Positions 41,512-50,492 of a stretch of 64,000 nt of DNA are shown piece by piece (positions within the stretch are counted from its first letter, which is position 1; every line of letters begins with the position of its first letter). The notes below the pieces were generated by a model. That model searched no databases, was not told where the DNA came from, and saw only the letters and a list, made by a program, of their open reading frames with translations. The DNA is from CBFDBF01 sp050287965. GTDB lineage: Bacteria > Pseudomonadota > Gammaproteobacteria > Chromatiales > Chromatiaceae. Location: contig JBNKCX010000041.1 of the NCBI GenBank assembly GCA_050287965.1, positions 1-64,000 of the forward strand, read 5' to 3'. The position numbers were made by a program, and so were the translations under genes.

Positions 41512-42569
41512 AGTCCCTTCTCCTTAAGCCTGGCCTCAATGTCCCTTGCTGCAGGCACCAATATTTGTAGGGAGTCGGCAACACTCTTGTTGGTACTGAC
41601 GGAGAAATACTTCGGATAAGAGGGTGGCGGCAGGGTGCCGTTGTTACGGTTCAGCAAGGAGCCGACTAGTTCCCCAACGTGCCTCCCGATTTCTTCCGGA
41701 GAGGAATATACCGCCGCAATAGCGCCGGCTTTTACGTATGCCGCTGAAAAACCCACTACCGGTACCCGATTATGATAGCTGGAGAGCAGAATATTTTTTA
41801 CCGTGCGTTGGTTGAAAACGGCCGGATCCGGAAGCGCCAGAAGCACATCGCTTTTTTTCAGAAGTTTATGCAAAGTGACGCCGATCTGCTTCTCGTCATT
41901 GACGACTCCAAACTGGATGGTGAGTCCGAATTTTGTGCCCAGTCGTTTTAGTTTCTCGACGTTTGCTTGATTACTCTTATCGATGAGGACACCGACACGT
42001 TCGCGCCCGGGCATCGACTCCTTGATAAGCGAAAGTTTTCTGTCCAAAGGTTGGTCGATATAGATTGCCGAGACTTTTCGGTTACTTCTATCGTACCCGA
42101 GTTGTTCGAATGTGGCGCGGGGCAACACGGTATGAAGAACGGGAGAGGTGGAGTTCTTATCGGCGACCAGGGTTGCGGCTTTACCGCCCACCGTAATTAT
42201 CAATCTCCATGGTTCCTGCAACCGCTGTTCCGCTTCCTCTAATCCGGAACCGTTCATGGTTATCGTTGTGATAGGCAGGGAAGAACAGTTGCCGGACGGC
42301 TTGTTGCAGACTTTCTCAAGATGGGTTGTAAGGGATTCAACGATGGAGGTATAGACCCCTTCCGGACCGCTTTTAAGTATCAGGATGCCCGTGGGCGCAG
42401 CATGAAGTTGCGAGTGGGGAAGCAGGAACAACAGAGCGAGAAGAAATAGTCCAAAACAGGTTCGCCCAGACCGGTACAACCGGGTGGAGATACCCTGTCT
42501 CCACCTTGGACCTTGTCGGATCTCTGCGTCCGTTCGCACAGAAACGGTTAGTACTTTCCTCTGCTCCAT
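41508..42569 (-). CDS. Periplasmic ABC-type substrate-binding protein (PF04392-like)
   Basis: This 353-residue exported protein has a signal segment (FGLFLLALLFLLPHSQLHA) preceded by an unusually long 35-residue N-terminus, so the true start may lie further in. The body resembles the ABC_sub_bind family: LIITVGGKAATLVADK, VGVLIDKSNQANVEKL, DVLLALPDPAVFN and RVPVVGFSAAYVKAGAIAAVYSSPEEIG. No permease or ATPase is nearby. It overlaps the hybrid kinase gene by 4 bases and follows the TonB receptor gene by 57, so it may deliver a ligand to the kinase sensor domain. The ligand is unknown. Confidence 0.82.
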   Translation of the reverse strand: MEQRKVLTVSVRTDAEIRQGPRWRQGISTRLYRSGRTCFGLFLLALLFLLPHSQLHAAPTGILILKSGPEGVYTSIVESLTTHLEKVCNKPSGNCSSLPITTITMNGSGLEEAEQRLQEPWRLIITVGGKAATLVADKNSTSPVLHTVLPRATFEQLGYDRSNRKVSAIYIDQPLDRKLSLIKESMPGRERVGVLIDKSNQANVEKLKRLGTKFGLTIQFGVVNDEKQIGVTLHKLLKKSDVLLALPDPAVFNQRTVKNILLSSYHNRVPVVGFSAAYVKAGAIAAVYSSPEEIGRHVGELVGSLLNRNNGTLPPPSYPKYFSVSTNKSVADSLQILVPAARDIEARLKEKGL

Positions 42570-42626
42570 GGCGTGTCGCCTGGTTATTCAATTTTCTTTT
42601 GCATGTCCGTAGAGCCGTCCCTGTCG

Positions 42627-44654
42627 CTATTGGAAGTTTAGTTCCAGTTGTATATAGGCGCTGGTGTCTTCGGTGTTTTCCTCCCGAAATTCCTTGTGTG
42701 GTCCGTTGATATTCTGCAGGATAAGCGCGATTTCACCGTCGACATCCGGGAAGCGGAATTCTTTTGCCAGCCTTAAATCCCAGCGTTCGTAGGAGGGCAG
42801 GGGGTCCCCTTCGCCTTTCCAGGTAACGGTGTCAAGAAAATAGGCATCAAGACTGGCCTGAATACCGTTTCCAAAACGGTGGCTTACCAGCAGGCTGGCG
42901 GTGTGGTGCGCCATCTTGTCCTGCAAGTTGCGGGGAGAGGCGAATGATCCATCTAACTCGATCCTGCGGCGTTCCTCACCCTCTATACTGGCAATGCTAT
43001 AGCCGAGAAACAGCAGCGATCGATCCGAGGGCCGGAAGGTAAACTGAAATTCCGTACCTACGATTTCCACGTGTCCGCTGTTGAGGTAGCGGAACGAACC
43101 CGGATCCGTGCCCGGAAACGAAGGAACGGGCGCGGTCAAATCCTCGGGGCTGGAGATCAACGGTACGATCTTTTCCCGGTAGACCTTGATATCCAGGGTG
43201 GAATGGATGGTCGGATATATCCCGAGATAGCCGATTTCAAAGGACTCGATCATCATCGGGTCCAGGCCCGGGGTGGTTATGTGGTCCTGTTCCGCCAAGG
43301 GGAGCCCCACGACACGGATGATCTGATCGGCGTGTGCCTCCAGCAGGGTGGGAACACGGTAGCCACGGGATCCGGCGAATCTCAGGGTGTGATTGTCTGC
43401 AACATGGTAGTTCAGCGCCAGTCGCGGGGAATACAGTCCGTCATATCCGTCATAGTCCTCATACATGATACCGGCGTTTACCACCAGGTCGTCCAACGGC
43501 AGCCATTCCGTGTTGAGAAACCCCCGTCCCTGATTACGCACGATATCGGACTGATTGTTCATGGTCTCAAAGCTGTCGCCGCGATCGTGGCGTGCACCCA
43601 GCCCCCAGACCAACCGCAGATCCTCGCTTACGCTCCAGGTGTGCTGGAATTCCAGATCGTACCGGTGCGACTCGAAACCGTATCCACCTGTGTACTGGAG
43701 GGCGGGATACGGGGGTGGCAGGATTTCCAGGTAGACGTCTTCAGAATTCTGGTGGTTGTGATAAAACTGCAGACTGAACTCATTGGCAGGATCCGGTGTA
43801 TGGGTCCAGCGTAGCTGCTGAAAATGGTAACTATTGTCCACATCACGTTCCGGTTGCAGGATATTGTCGGAGAAACCGTCCTGCAGAGTGCCTTCGGAAT
43901 AACCCAACTTGAATAACAGGGCGTCGTTGGTGCCGACTTGGTAGTCGCTCCGTAACCCGATGGATCCGAAATTCGAACTGTCGTGTCGGTTATCAAAGCC
44001 GTCGCTTGATTTGTAGTTAAGGGTGACGCGGTAATCGAGCGCTCCGAGGGCACCGGCATGGCGCATCATGGTCTGGGTGGTGTCTTCACTGCCGCTGGTC
44101 GCCTTAACGCGGGTACCACGTTGCTGTGACGGATGCTCGGTTATGATGTTTATGACGCCCGCGAATGAGTTGGAACCGTAGGCCGATGCGTTGGGTCCGC
44201 GGATCACCTCGATCCGGTCGATATCTTCTATAGACAGCGGCAGGTCAATCCATGGAACACCCCCGAAGACCGGATCATAGACCGATCGGCCATCCACAAG
44301 TACCTGCATGTCGCGGGCGTATTCGTCTGCAAGTCCGTGGTAGGTGGCGCTCTGTTTCGAACCGATATAGCGAGCCACATGGAAACCCGGAACCAGCCGC
44401 AGCAGATCAGGGATCTCCAGTGCACCGGAGGCCTTGATCATCTGTTTGTCGATTACGGTAATGGCGGCGGGTATATCCGACAGCTGCTGAGACAGGCGCG
44501 TCGCCGATAGGACGATCGGTATCTCCTGGAAGAAATAGTGCTCAGATAGCGGGATCTCTTCCTCCGCCGCCAAGCGTTCAAACGGCAGGGTGGAGAGGGT
44601 TAACGCAATCCCGTAGACGAGAGATCTGGGAATAGGGTCTGCAGGTGTGTTCAT
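42627..44654 (-). CDS. TonB-dependent outer-membrane receptor
   Basis: The 675-residue receptor has a signal peptide, a plug domain (VLSATRLSQQLSDIPAAITV, then LRLVPGFHVARYIGS, then RGPNASAYGSNSFAGVINII) and a beta barrel ending in YIQLELNFQ with the terminal aromatic. It resembles BtuB- and colicin I-type receptors for vitamin B12 or iron chelates, but the ligand cannot be fixed. It heads an operon with a periplasmic binding protein and a hybrid kinase, suggesting that the imported or sensed molecule also regulates. No riboswitch was recognised in its 200-base leader. Confidence 0.9.
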   Translation of the reverse strand: MNTPADPIPRSLVYGIALTLSTLPFERLAAEEEIPLSEHYFFQEIPIVLSATRLSQQLSDIPAAITVIDKQMIKASGALEIPDLLRLVPGFHVARYIGSKQSATYHGLADEYARDMQVLVDGRSVYDPVFGGVPWIDLPLSIEDIDRIEVIRGPNASAYGSNSFAGVINIITEHPSQQRGTRVKATSGSEDTTQTMMRHAGALGALDYRVTLNYKSSDGFDNRHDSSNFGSIGLRSDYQVGTNDALLFKLGYSEGTLQDGFSDNILQPERDVDNSYHFQQLRWTHTPDPANEFSLQFYHNHQNSEDVYLEILPPPYPALQYTGGYGFESHRYDLEFQHTWSVSEDLRLVWGLGARHDRGDSFETMNNQSDIVRNQGRGFLNTEWLPLDDLVVNAGIMYEDYDGYDGLYSPRLALNYHVADNHTLRFAGSRGYRVPTLLEAHADQIIRVVGLPLAEQDHITTPGLDPMMIESFEIGYLGIYPTIHSTLDIKVYREKIVPLISSPEDLTAPVPSFPGTDPGSFRYLNSGHVEIVGTEFQFTFRPSDRSLLFLGYSIASIEGEERRRIELDGSFASPRNLQDKMAHHTASLLVSHRFGNGIQASLDAYFLDTVTWKGEGDPLPSYERWDLRLAKEFRFPDVDGEIALILQNINGPHKEFREENTEDTSAYIQLELNFQ

Positions 44655-44866
44655 GTGGACTTACCCGAATAAATCGTTATTTCGCCTCCCTGCCGGCGAG
44701 TTCGGTTAATTCTTAAATTTATGTAACCCGCAATTTTCACCAGGATTTAAAATTGCCCACCTGGGAGGAAATGTGGGTTAGGATCAGGATCTGGAAAAAC
44801 GCCCTTTCCACATAGGTTTCTTATACTACCATCGATTTATACTTTCATTTCATGATTTGACACCAT

Positions 44867-45760
44867 ATGAACTACCCAACGATTGAAGAGTGCATAGGCC
44901 AAACACCGCTGGTTCGGCTGCAACGGCTGCCTGGAGACCGCCCCAACACCATTCTGGTGAAGCTGGAGGGCAATAATCCCGCGGGATCGGTCAAGGACAG
45001 GCCGGCTTTGAGCATGATTCAGCGGGCGGAAAAGCGGGGGGATATCAAACCCGGGGATACCCTCATCGAGGCCACCAGCGGCAACACCGGTATCGCACTG
45101 GCAATGGCCGCGGCGATCAAGGGATATCGGATGGTGCTTATCATGCCGGATAACATGAGCCTGGAGCGGCGTTCCCTGATGCGGGCGTACGGTGCACAGA
45201 TCATTCTCACGCCGGCGGAAGGCAGTATGGAGGCGGCAATTGACAAAGCGCGGGAGATGGAGGCCCGAGGTGAGGGGAGGGTATTGGATCAGTTCTCCAA
45301 CCCGGACAATCCCATTGCCCACGCCGAGGGTACCGCGCCGGAGATCTGGCAGGCAACCAACGGTGAAATCACCCATTTCATCAGCGCCATGGGGACCACA
45401 GGTACCATCATGGGCGCATCGACCTATTTCAAGCAGCAGAATCCCGCCATACAGATCGTCGGGGTACAACCCATGGAAGGATCGGCCATCCCGGGCATTC
45501 GCCGCTGGCCGGAGGAGTACCTGCCGAAGATCTATGATGCCAGCAGGGTGGATAGAATCATTGATATAAGCCAGGCGGAAGCGGAGGAGACAACCAGAAA
45601 GCTGGCGATGCAGGAGGGGATCCTGGTCGGTATTTCCTCCGGGGGTGCGGTGGCGGCGGCCCTGCGGTTGTCGCAGGAGGTGGAAAATGCCGTTATCGTC
45701 GCCATCGTCTGTGACCGGGGTGACCGCTATCTTTCCACCGGTGTCTTTCCTGCGGAATAA
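44867..45760 (+). CDS. cysM: Cysteine synthase B
   Basis: This 297-residue PLP enzyme makes cysteine from O-acetylserine and sulfide or thiosulfate. It has the PLP Lys43 in GSVKDRPA, the SGNTG loop, GTTGTIMG for phosphate binding, and the CysM-type C-terminus SSGGAVAAALRL with CDRGDRYLSTGVF. It is shorter than CysK, as CysM usually is. Its 3' end overlaps the start of ydbH by 20 bases. The ribosome binding site before the ATG is poor. A long open frame on the opposite strand is only an antisense shadow. Confidence 0.93.
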   Translation: MNYPTIEECIGQTPLVRLQRLPGDRPNTILVKLEGNNPAGSVKDRPALSMIQRAEKRGDIKPGDTLIEATSGNTGIALAMAAAIKGYRMVLIMPDNMSLERRSLMRAYGAQIILTPAEGSMEAAIDKAREMEARGEGRVLDQFSNPDNPIAHAEGTAPEIWQATNGEITHFISAMGTTGTIMGASTYFKQQNPAIQIVGVQPMEGSAIPGIRRWPEEYLPKIYDASRVDRIIDISQAEAEETTRKLAMQEGILVGISSGGAVAAALRLSQEVENAVIVAIVCDRGDRYLSTGVFPAE

Positions 45761-47831
45761 ATCCCTCCTTTTCCCGGCGTCGGTGTCGCTGGCCGCACTG
45801 CTGTTTACGCTCCAGGTGTTCGCCGTCGACAGGCTGGCGATCCAGCTCGGCAGCATCAGCGGCGCCGACTGGTCGGCTGCGGCGGTAACCCTGGAGATTC
45901 ACTGGCAAGAGGGGGAAAAGGCAAGCTACAGCCTCGCCGGGGAACAGCTGAAGCACCCCGCCTTGACTACGCCCCTAGAGCATTTCGGGTTGGAGTGCTC
46001 CGACGGACGTATTAGCGATTGGGAGATCGCCTGCGACCATGGCGCCTTGCATCTCAATCACGCTGCGATAGAGACGCAGGAAATCCCGTTGCGGTTTCGT
46101 TGGAACCGGCGGGTGCAGACCCTGGAGATCGAAAGCGATTCAATAGGCCTGCGGGCGGGTTCCCTGAGCCTTCAGGTGAATTCCGATCCCGGGAGCTGGT
46201 CCGTTCGACTGCATAGCGATGCCCTCGATCTGAAACAGCTGGAACGACTGTTCCGGCCGTGGGTTCCAAGACTGGCGGGGGTGGAGATCAGCGGCTCCGC
46301 CAGGATAACCCTGGAGATTGAGGGCAAGGGAGAGGAGATCGACGGGGTTCGTCTGGATACCCGTTTTAAAAATGTCGCTTTTTCCGATGCGGCCTATGAA
46401 TACCTGGGGGAAGAGCTGTCCGGGGAGTGGTCACTGCATACCGGGGTGACGGCCGCAGGATGGCGTGGCAGCCAGAAGATACTGCTGCGGCGGGGGGCGT
46501 TATTGACCCCCTTCCTCTACCTTGCGCCGGAAAAGGCCCCGGTGACACTGACGTTCGGTTTTGCCGCGGATAACAAACTGCAGCGAGTGCGGATAGACAA
46601 GTTGGAATACCACCACCCCGGTATCCTGGAACTGGCGGCCTCCGCGACCCTGGTACTGGATGATGCGGTAACCCTTCAGGATCTGCAGCTGGTGACCGGC
46701 AAGACGGATCTGCAAGCGGTAAATGAGGCCTATATCCAACCGATTGCCGCCGAAACGCTGCTGGACGGGATGGAGGTTGCGGGAACGGTGGCGGTGGAAC
46801 TGACGACCCGGACCGGCGGTCCACTTAAAGGGAAGGTGGATATACGGGACCTGTATCTGGAGCAGGGGGACAAGCTGTTCGCTGTTTACGGTCTGAACGG
46901 GACCCTGGTTTCCACATCCGATCCGGAGGGAGAATCCAGCAGACTCTCCTGGGAAGGCGGGCACCTCATGCAGACCGTCGTTTTAGGGGCGGCCGAGGCC
47001 GTCCTTCGCTGGCAAGGAGAGACCCTGAAACTGGCGAAACCCATGCATCTTCCGGTGCTCGATGGAGCGATAAAAGTGGAGCGGTTCGCGATCGGGGGTG
47101 ATGAGGCGGGACCACAGGTGGCTTTCGAGGGGGTTATTACACCGATCTCCATGGCGGAGGTAAGCCGGGCTCTCGGTTGGCCGCAACTGGCGGGAACCCT
47201 GTCGGGCGTGATCCCCGGAGTGGCTTACGAAAAGGGGGGTATCACCATTGACGGAGCAGTGCTGGTACGGGTGTTTGATGGAGATATAGTTATTAGGGAC
47301 CTGCGTCTGGAAGAGCTGTTCGGTGTGTTGCCGCGGGTGCGGGCCAACCTGGAACTTAAAGCATTGGATCTGGAAACCCTAACCCGTACTTTCTCCTTTG
47401 GTAAGATAACGGGAAAATTGGATGGAGAGATCAAGGATCTGTATCTGGAGGAGTGGCAGCCGATTTCGTTTGACGCCCGTTTCGCTACGCCGGAAGGCGA
47501 CGGGAGCAGGCATCGCATCAGCCAGCGTGCGGTGGATAATATATCCAATCTCGGCGGAGCGGGTGTGTCAGGCGCGGTCTCCCGTACCTTCATGCGTATG
47601 TTCGAGGAGTTCGGTTACTCCCGGCTTGGTATCAGTTGTCGCCTGCAGCGGGGAGTTTGTGAAATGGGTGGTATCGGCCCGGCCAAGCGCGGCTACTATC
47701 TGGTAAAGGGTGGCGGTATTCCCCGTATCGATATTGTCGGTTTTAACCGATATATCGATTGGAAACTGTTGATTGCTAAATTGGAAGACATAAGCCGGCA
47801 AGAGGCGCCGGTAGTTAAACAGGAGGAGTAA
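45741..47831 (+). CDS. ydbH: YdbH-family intermembrane phospholipid transport protein
   Basis: This protein of about 696 residues has an N-terminal anchor (LLFPASVSLAALLFTLQVFA) and a long beta-rich body with repeated hydrophobic strands, ending in GGGIPRIDIVGFNRYIDWKLLI, typical of YdbH. YdbH is an AsmA-like protein thought to bridge the two membranes with YnbE and move phospholipids. The likely start is the GTG at 45741, inside the end of cysM; the frame is open further back to 45645, but those codons encode Arg-rich readthrough of cysM. It is followed 4 bases later by a ydbL-like lipoprotein gene, as in E. coli ydbH-ynbE-ydbL, though no separate ynbE is present. Confidence 0.85.
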   Translation: MSFLRNKSLLFPASVSLAALLFTLQVFAVDRLAIQLGSISGADWSAAAVTLEIHWQEGEKASYSLAGEQLKHPALTTPLEHFGLECSDGRISDWEIACDHGALHLNHAAIETQEIPLRFRWNRRVQTLEIESDSIGLRAGSLSLQVNSDPGSWSVRLHSDALDLKQLERLFRPWVPRLAGVEISGSARITLEIEGKGEEIDGVRLDTRFKNVAFSDAAYEYLGEELSGEWSLHTGVTAAGWRGSQKILLRRGALLTPFLYLAPEKAPVTLTFGFAADNKLQRVRIDKLEYHHPGILELAASATLVLDDAVTLQDLQLVTGKTDLQAVNEAYIQPIAAETLLDGMEVAGTVAVELTTRTGGPLKGKVDIRDLYLEQGDKLFAVYGLNGTLVSTSDPEGESSRLSWEGGHLMQTVVLGAAEAVLRWQGETLKLAKPMHLPVLDGAIKVERFAIGGDEAGPQVAFEGVITPISMAEVSRALGWPQLAGTLSGVIPGVAYEKGGITIDGAVLVRVFDGDIVIRDLRLEELFGVLPRVRANLELKALDLETLTRTFSFGKITGKLDGEIKDLYLEEWQPISFDARFATPEGDGSRHRISQRAVDNISNLGGAGVSGAVSRTFMRMFEEFGYSRLGISCRLQRGVCEMGGIGPAKRGYYLVKGGGIPRIDIVGFNRYIDWKLLIAKLEDISRQEAPVVKQEE

Positions 47832-47835
47832 CACT

Positions 47836-48441
47836 ATGAGAGTTATGAGAATCACCGGACTATTTACCGCGTTGCTGCTGTTGGCGGCCTGCGTCACCAT
47901 CAACATCTACTTCCCGGCGGCTCAGGCGGAGCAGGCGGCGGAAGAGATGATTCAGGATATCCTCGGAAAGAAAGATCAGCAGACCGCACCGCCGGCTGAT
48001 GACAAGGGAGCTTTGCTTCCGACCCGTACGGATCGCTCATTCGCGAGCATCGCCCTGGATTTCCTGATACCTTCGGCCCACGCCGCCTCCCCGGATTTCA
48101 ACGTGGATACACCGGAGATACGCGCCCTTCAGGCCAGCATGAAAAAACGCCACTCCTCCCTGGCCCCCTACTATGCGAACGGGGCCATAGGCTATACACA
48201 GGATGCGCTGGTAGGGATCCATGACGCCTCGGTGATCCCGCTCAAGGAGCGTGCCCGGGTGCAGAAACTGGTGGCGGGGGAGAACAGCGACCGCGACGCC
48301 CTCTATCGCGCCATCGCTAATGCCAACGGTTACCCGGAATGGGAGGCGGATGTGCGTGCGACCTTTGCCAAGAAATGGGTGCAGGAAGCCGGGGCCGGAT
48401 GGTGGTATCAGGATGAAAATGGCGCCTGGAAACAGAAGTAA
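47836..48441 (+). CDS. ydbL: YdbL-like (DUF1318) lipoprotein, possibly combining YnbE and YdbL roles
   Basis: This 201-residue protein has a lipobox LLLLAACVTI (Cys19), so it should be anchored by acyl groups to a membrane. Just after the Cys comes VTINIYFPAAQAEQAAEEM, a short beta-strand-like piece that recalls YnbE. After a low-complexity linker, the C-terminal half is DUF1318/YdbL: MKKRHSSLAPYYANGAIG, RARVQKLVAGENSDRDALY, WWYQDENGAWKQK. In E. coli these are two proteins, YnbE and YdbL, working with YdbH; here they may be one chain. AGGAGG precedes the ATG. Transcription probably ends at the hairpin at 48567. Confidence 0.8.
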   Translation: MRVMRITGLFTALLLLAACVTINIYFPAAQAEQAAEEMIQDILGKKDQQTAPPADDKGALLPTRTDRSFASIALDFLIPSAHAASPDFNVDTPEIRALQASMKKRHSSLAPYYANGAIGYTQDALVGIHDASVIPLKERARVQKLVAGENSDRDALYRAIANANGYPEWEADVRATFAKKWVQEAGAGWWYQDENGAWKQK

Positions 48442-48566
48442 AAACAGTAAGATATAAAACTAAATTAAAGTGATGTATAAGGCATAAACCGCCTGATGCA
48501 TCCATGATCAGGGCGGGGGCGGGGCCCCCGCCTGTTAGTTCCCCCGGAAGGCGGGTATGGCAGTCC

Positions 48567-48598
48567 AGTCCCCTGCAGTCCGGAGGGACTTTTTTTAT
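48567..48598 (+). terminator. Rho-independent terminator after ydbH-ydbL
   Basis: AGTCCC pairs with GGGACT across a 12-base loop that can pair further, followed directly by seven T residues. It lies between the ydbL stop and the rlmD start, so it may end the ydbH-ydbL transcript or attenuate entry into rlmD, which begins 13 bases after the T tract. The region upstream, 48506-48556, is GC-rich and also palindromic. Confidence 0.75.
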
Positions 48599-48611
48599 TT
48601 GGATCGAATAT

Positions 48612-49943
48612 ATGGGGCGCTCACGCAGAAAAAAACTTCCAGTGGAGCCGGTTGCGGCCACTATCGAGTCACTGAGCCACGACGGCCGGGGTGTCGCCCG
48701 TATCGACGGCAAGACGGTCTTTATTCACGGTGCTCTTCCCGGAGAGGAGGTGCTCTTCACCTACAGTGCGCAGCGACGCCATTACGACGAAGGGGTGGCG
48801 CAGCAGATCGTCCGGGCATCGGCGGAGCGGGTGGAGCCCCGCTGTCCTCACTTCGGCGTTTGCGGCGGCTGCAGTCTGCAACACCTGGACAGCGGCGCTC
48901 AGATACGTTCCAAGCAGCAGGTACTGCTGGAGGCGTTCCAGCGCATCGGCGGGATAGAGCCGGAAGAGATCCTAGCGCCGTTGGTAACCGCCACGCCCTG
49001 GGGCTATCGCCGCAAGGCGCGTCTCGGGGTCAAGTATGTTCCCAAAAAGGGCAAGGTACTGGTGGGATTCCGGGAGCGGGGTTCCAGCTTTGTCACCGAT
49101 CTCAGCCGCTGTGACGTACTGCATCCGAAGGTGGGGGAGTTGATCACCCCGTTGAGCGAATTGATCGGCGCGCTCTCCATCCGCGACCGGGTACCCCAGA
49201 TCGAGGTGGCTATGGGTGATGTCGCCTGCGTGCTGGTGTTTCGGATATTGGATGGTCTGTCCGAGGATGACCGCCGCAAAATGCAGGGTTTCGGCGGGGA
49301 ACATGACCTGTCCATATACATCCAGCCGGGGGGGCCGGAGACGGTGCAGCCGCTGTACGGGACGGCTGCTGATCTCAGTTACGGGTTGCCCGAGTTTCAT
49401 CTGGAGATCAGATTCCTGCCTACTGACTTCACCCAGGTCAACAGTGAACTCAACCGGCTGATGGTTGGGCGGGCGGTGGAGATGTTGGCGCCGGAGGCGG
49501 AGGATAGGGTGTTGGATCTGTTTTGCGGTGTGGGCAACTTTACCTTGCCGCTGGCACGCCGTTGCAGCGGGGTTGTCGGTGTGGAGGGAGACAGTGAGCT
49601 GGTCGCCCGTGCGCGCGACAACGCCAGGGATAACGGGATAAGCAACGTCCGTTACTATACCGCCAATCTCTACGAATCCCTGGAGAAAGAGCCGTGGCTG
49701 CTCGAGTCATTCGACAAGGCGCTGCTGGACCCGCCTCGTTCGGGTGCCCAGGAGGTCCTGAGGCATCTTCCGAAACTGGGAATAGGGCGAATAGTCTACG
49801 TCTCCTGTTATCCCGGAACCCTGGCACGCGATGCCGGGGAACTGGTGAAGCAACACGGTTACCGGTTGCTGGCGGCCGGGGTGATGGACATGTTTCCCCA
49901 TACCGCCCATGTGGAGTCTATCGCCCTGTTTGAAAAATCCTAG
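48612..49943 (+). CDS. rlmD: 23S rRNA (uracil-1939-C5)-methyltransferase RlmD
   Basis: This 443-residue enzyme methylates U1939 of 23S rRNA. It has an N-terminal TRAM domain (ATIESLSHDGRGVARIDG), the [4Fe-4S] site RCPHFGVCGGCSLQH, the SAM site VLDLFCGVGNFTLPLA, DPPRSGA, and the catalytic Cys in YVSCYPGTLARD. Length and motif order are normal. The ATG at 48612 starts directly with the basic MGRSRRKKLP, as in relatives; an in-frame extension upstream crosses the terminator and is not expected to be translated. A CYTH gene follows after 63 bases. Confidence 0.95.
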   Translation: MGRSRRKKLPVEPVAATIESLSHDGRGVARIDGKTVFIHGALPGEEVLFTYSAQRRHYDEGVAQQIVRASAERVEPRCPHFGVCGGCSLQHLDSGAQIRSKQQVLLEAFQRIGGIEPEEILAPLVTATPWGYRRKARLGVKYVPKKGKVLVGFRERGSSFVTDLSRCDVLHPKVGELITPLSELIGALSIRDRVPQIEVAMGDVACVLVFRILDGLSEDDRRKMQGFGGEHDLSIYIQPGGPETVQPLYGTAADLSYGLPEFHLEIRFLPTDFTQVNSELNRLMVGRAVEMLAPEAEDRVLDLFCGVGNFTLPLARRCSGVVGVEGDSELVARARDNARDNGISNVRYYTANLYESLEKEPWLLESFDKALLDPPRSGAQEVLRHLPKLGIGRIVYVSCYPGTLARDAGELVKQHGYRLLAAGVMDMFPHTAHVESIALFEKS

Positions 49944-50006
49944 TCGTGTTGCGTTAAAGTCATATACTTTCAGGCATCCTTCTAACCGTAACGGAGTACC
50001 CAGGAC

Positions 50007-50483
50007 ATGGCGCTGGAGATCGAAAGAAAGTTTCTGGTCAAGAATGATCGGTGGCGGGAGAACGTGGTCTCGCAATCCAGGATGATCCAAGGCTATCTCG
50101 CCAGGGGAGGCGCCGACGGCGGTCCCACTATCCGGGTGCGGGTCGGTGGCGGCAAGGCCTGTCTCAACATCAAGGGGGCGACCCAGGGTATCCGTCGAAC
50201 GGAGTTCGAGTATGAAATCCCCCTGCAGGATGCACAGAAGATCCTGGATGATCTGGTGGTCAAGCCTCACATCGAGAAGACCCGATACCGGGTAAAGTGC
50301 GGGGGGCATATCTGGGATCTGGATGTGTTCGAAGGTGAGAATACCGGTCTGACAGTAGCTGAGGTGGAACTGGGATCGGAACAGGAGCAGTTCGAGATGC
50401 CGTCATGGGCCGGGATAGAGGTCTCGGCAGACCGCAGGTACCGGAACGCCAGTCTGGTGGATAATCCCTACTCCCGCTGGTAA
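50007..50483 (+). CDS. CYTH-domain protein (inorganic triphosphatase-like)
   Basis: This 158-residue protein has the CYTH signature EIERKFLV at residues 4-11, then IRVRVGGGKACLNIKG and EFEYEIPLQDA, with the alternating charged strands of the triphosphate tunnel. Short bacterial members usually hydrolyse inorganic tripolyphosphate or related triphosphates with Mg2+ and are not adenylate cyclases. It ends 9 bases before the peptide-binding protein gene, so it may be the first gene of that operon; why the two would be coupled is unclear. Confidence 0.9.
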   Translation: MALEIERKFLVKNDRWRENVVSQSRMIQGYLARGGADGGPTIRVRVGGGKACLNIKGATQGIRRTEFEYEIPLQDAQKILDDLVVKPHIEKTRYRVKCGGHIWDLDVFEGENTGLTVAEVELGSEQEQFEMPSWAGIEVSADRRYRNASLVDNPYSRW

Positions 50484-50492
50484 GGAAGGGTC

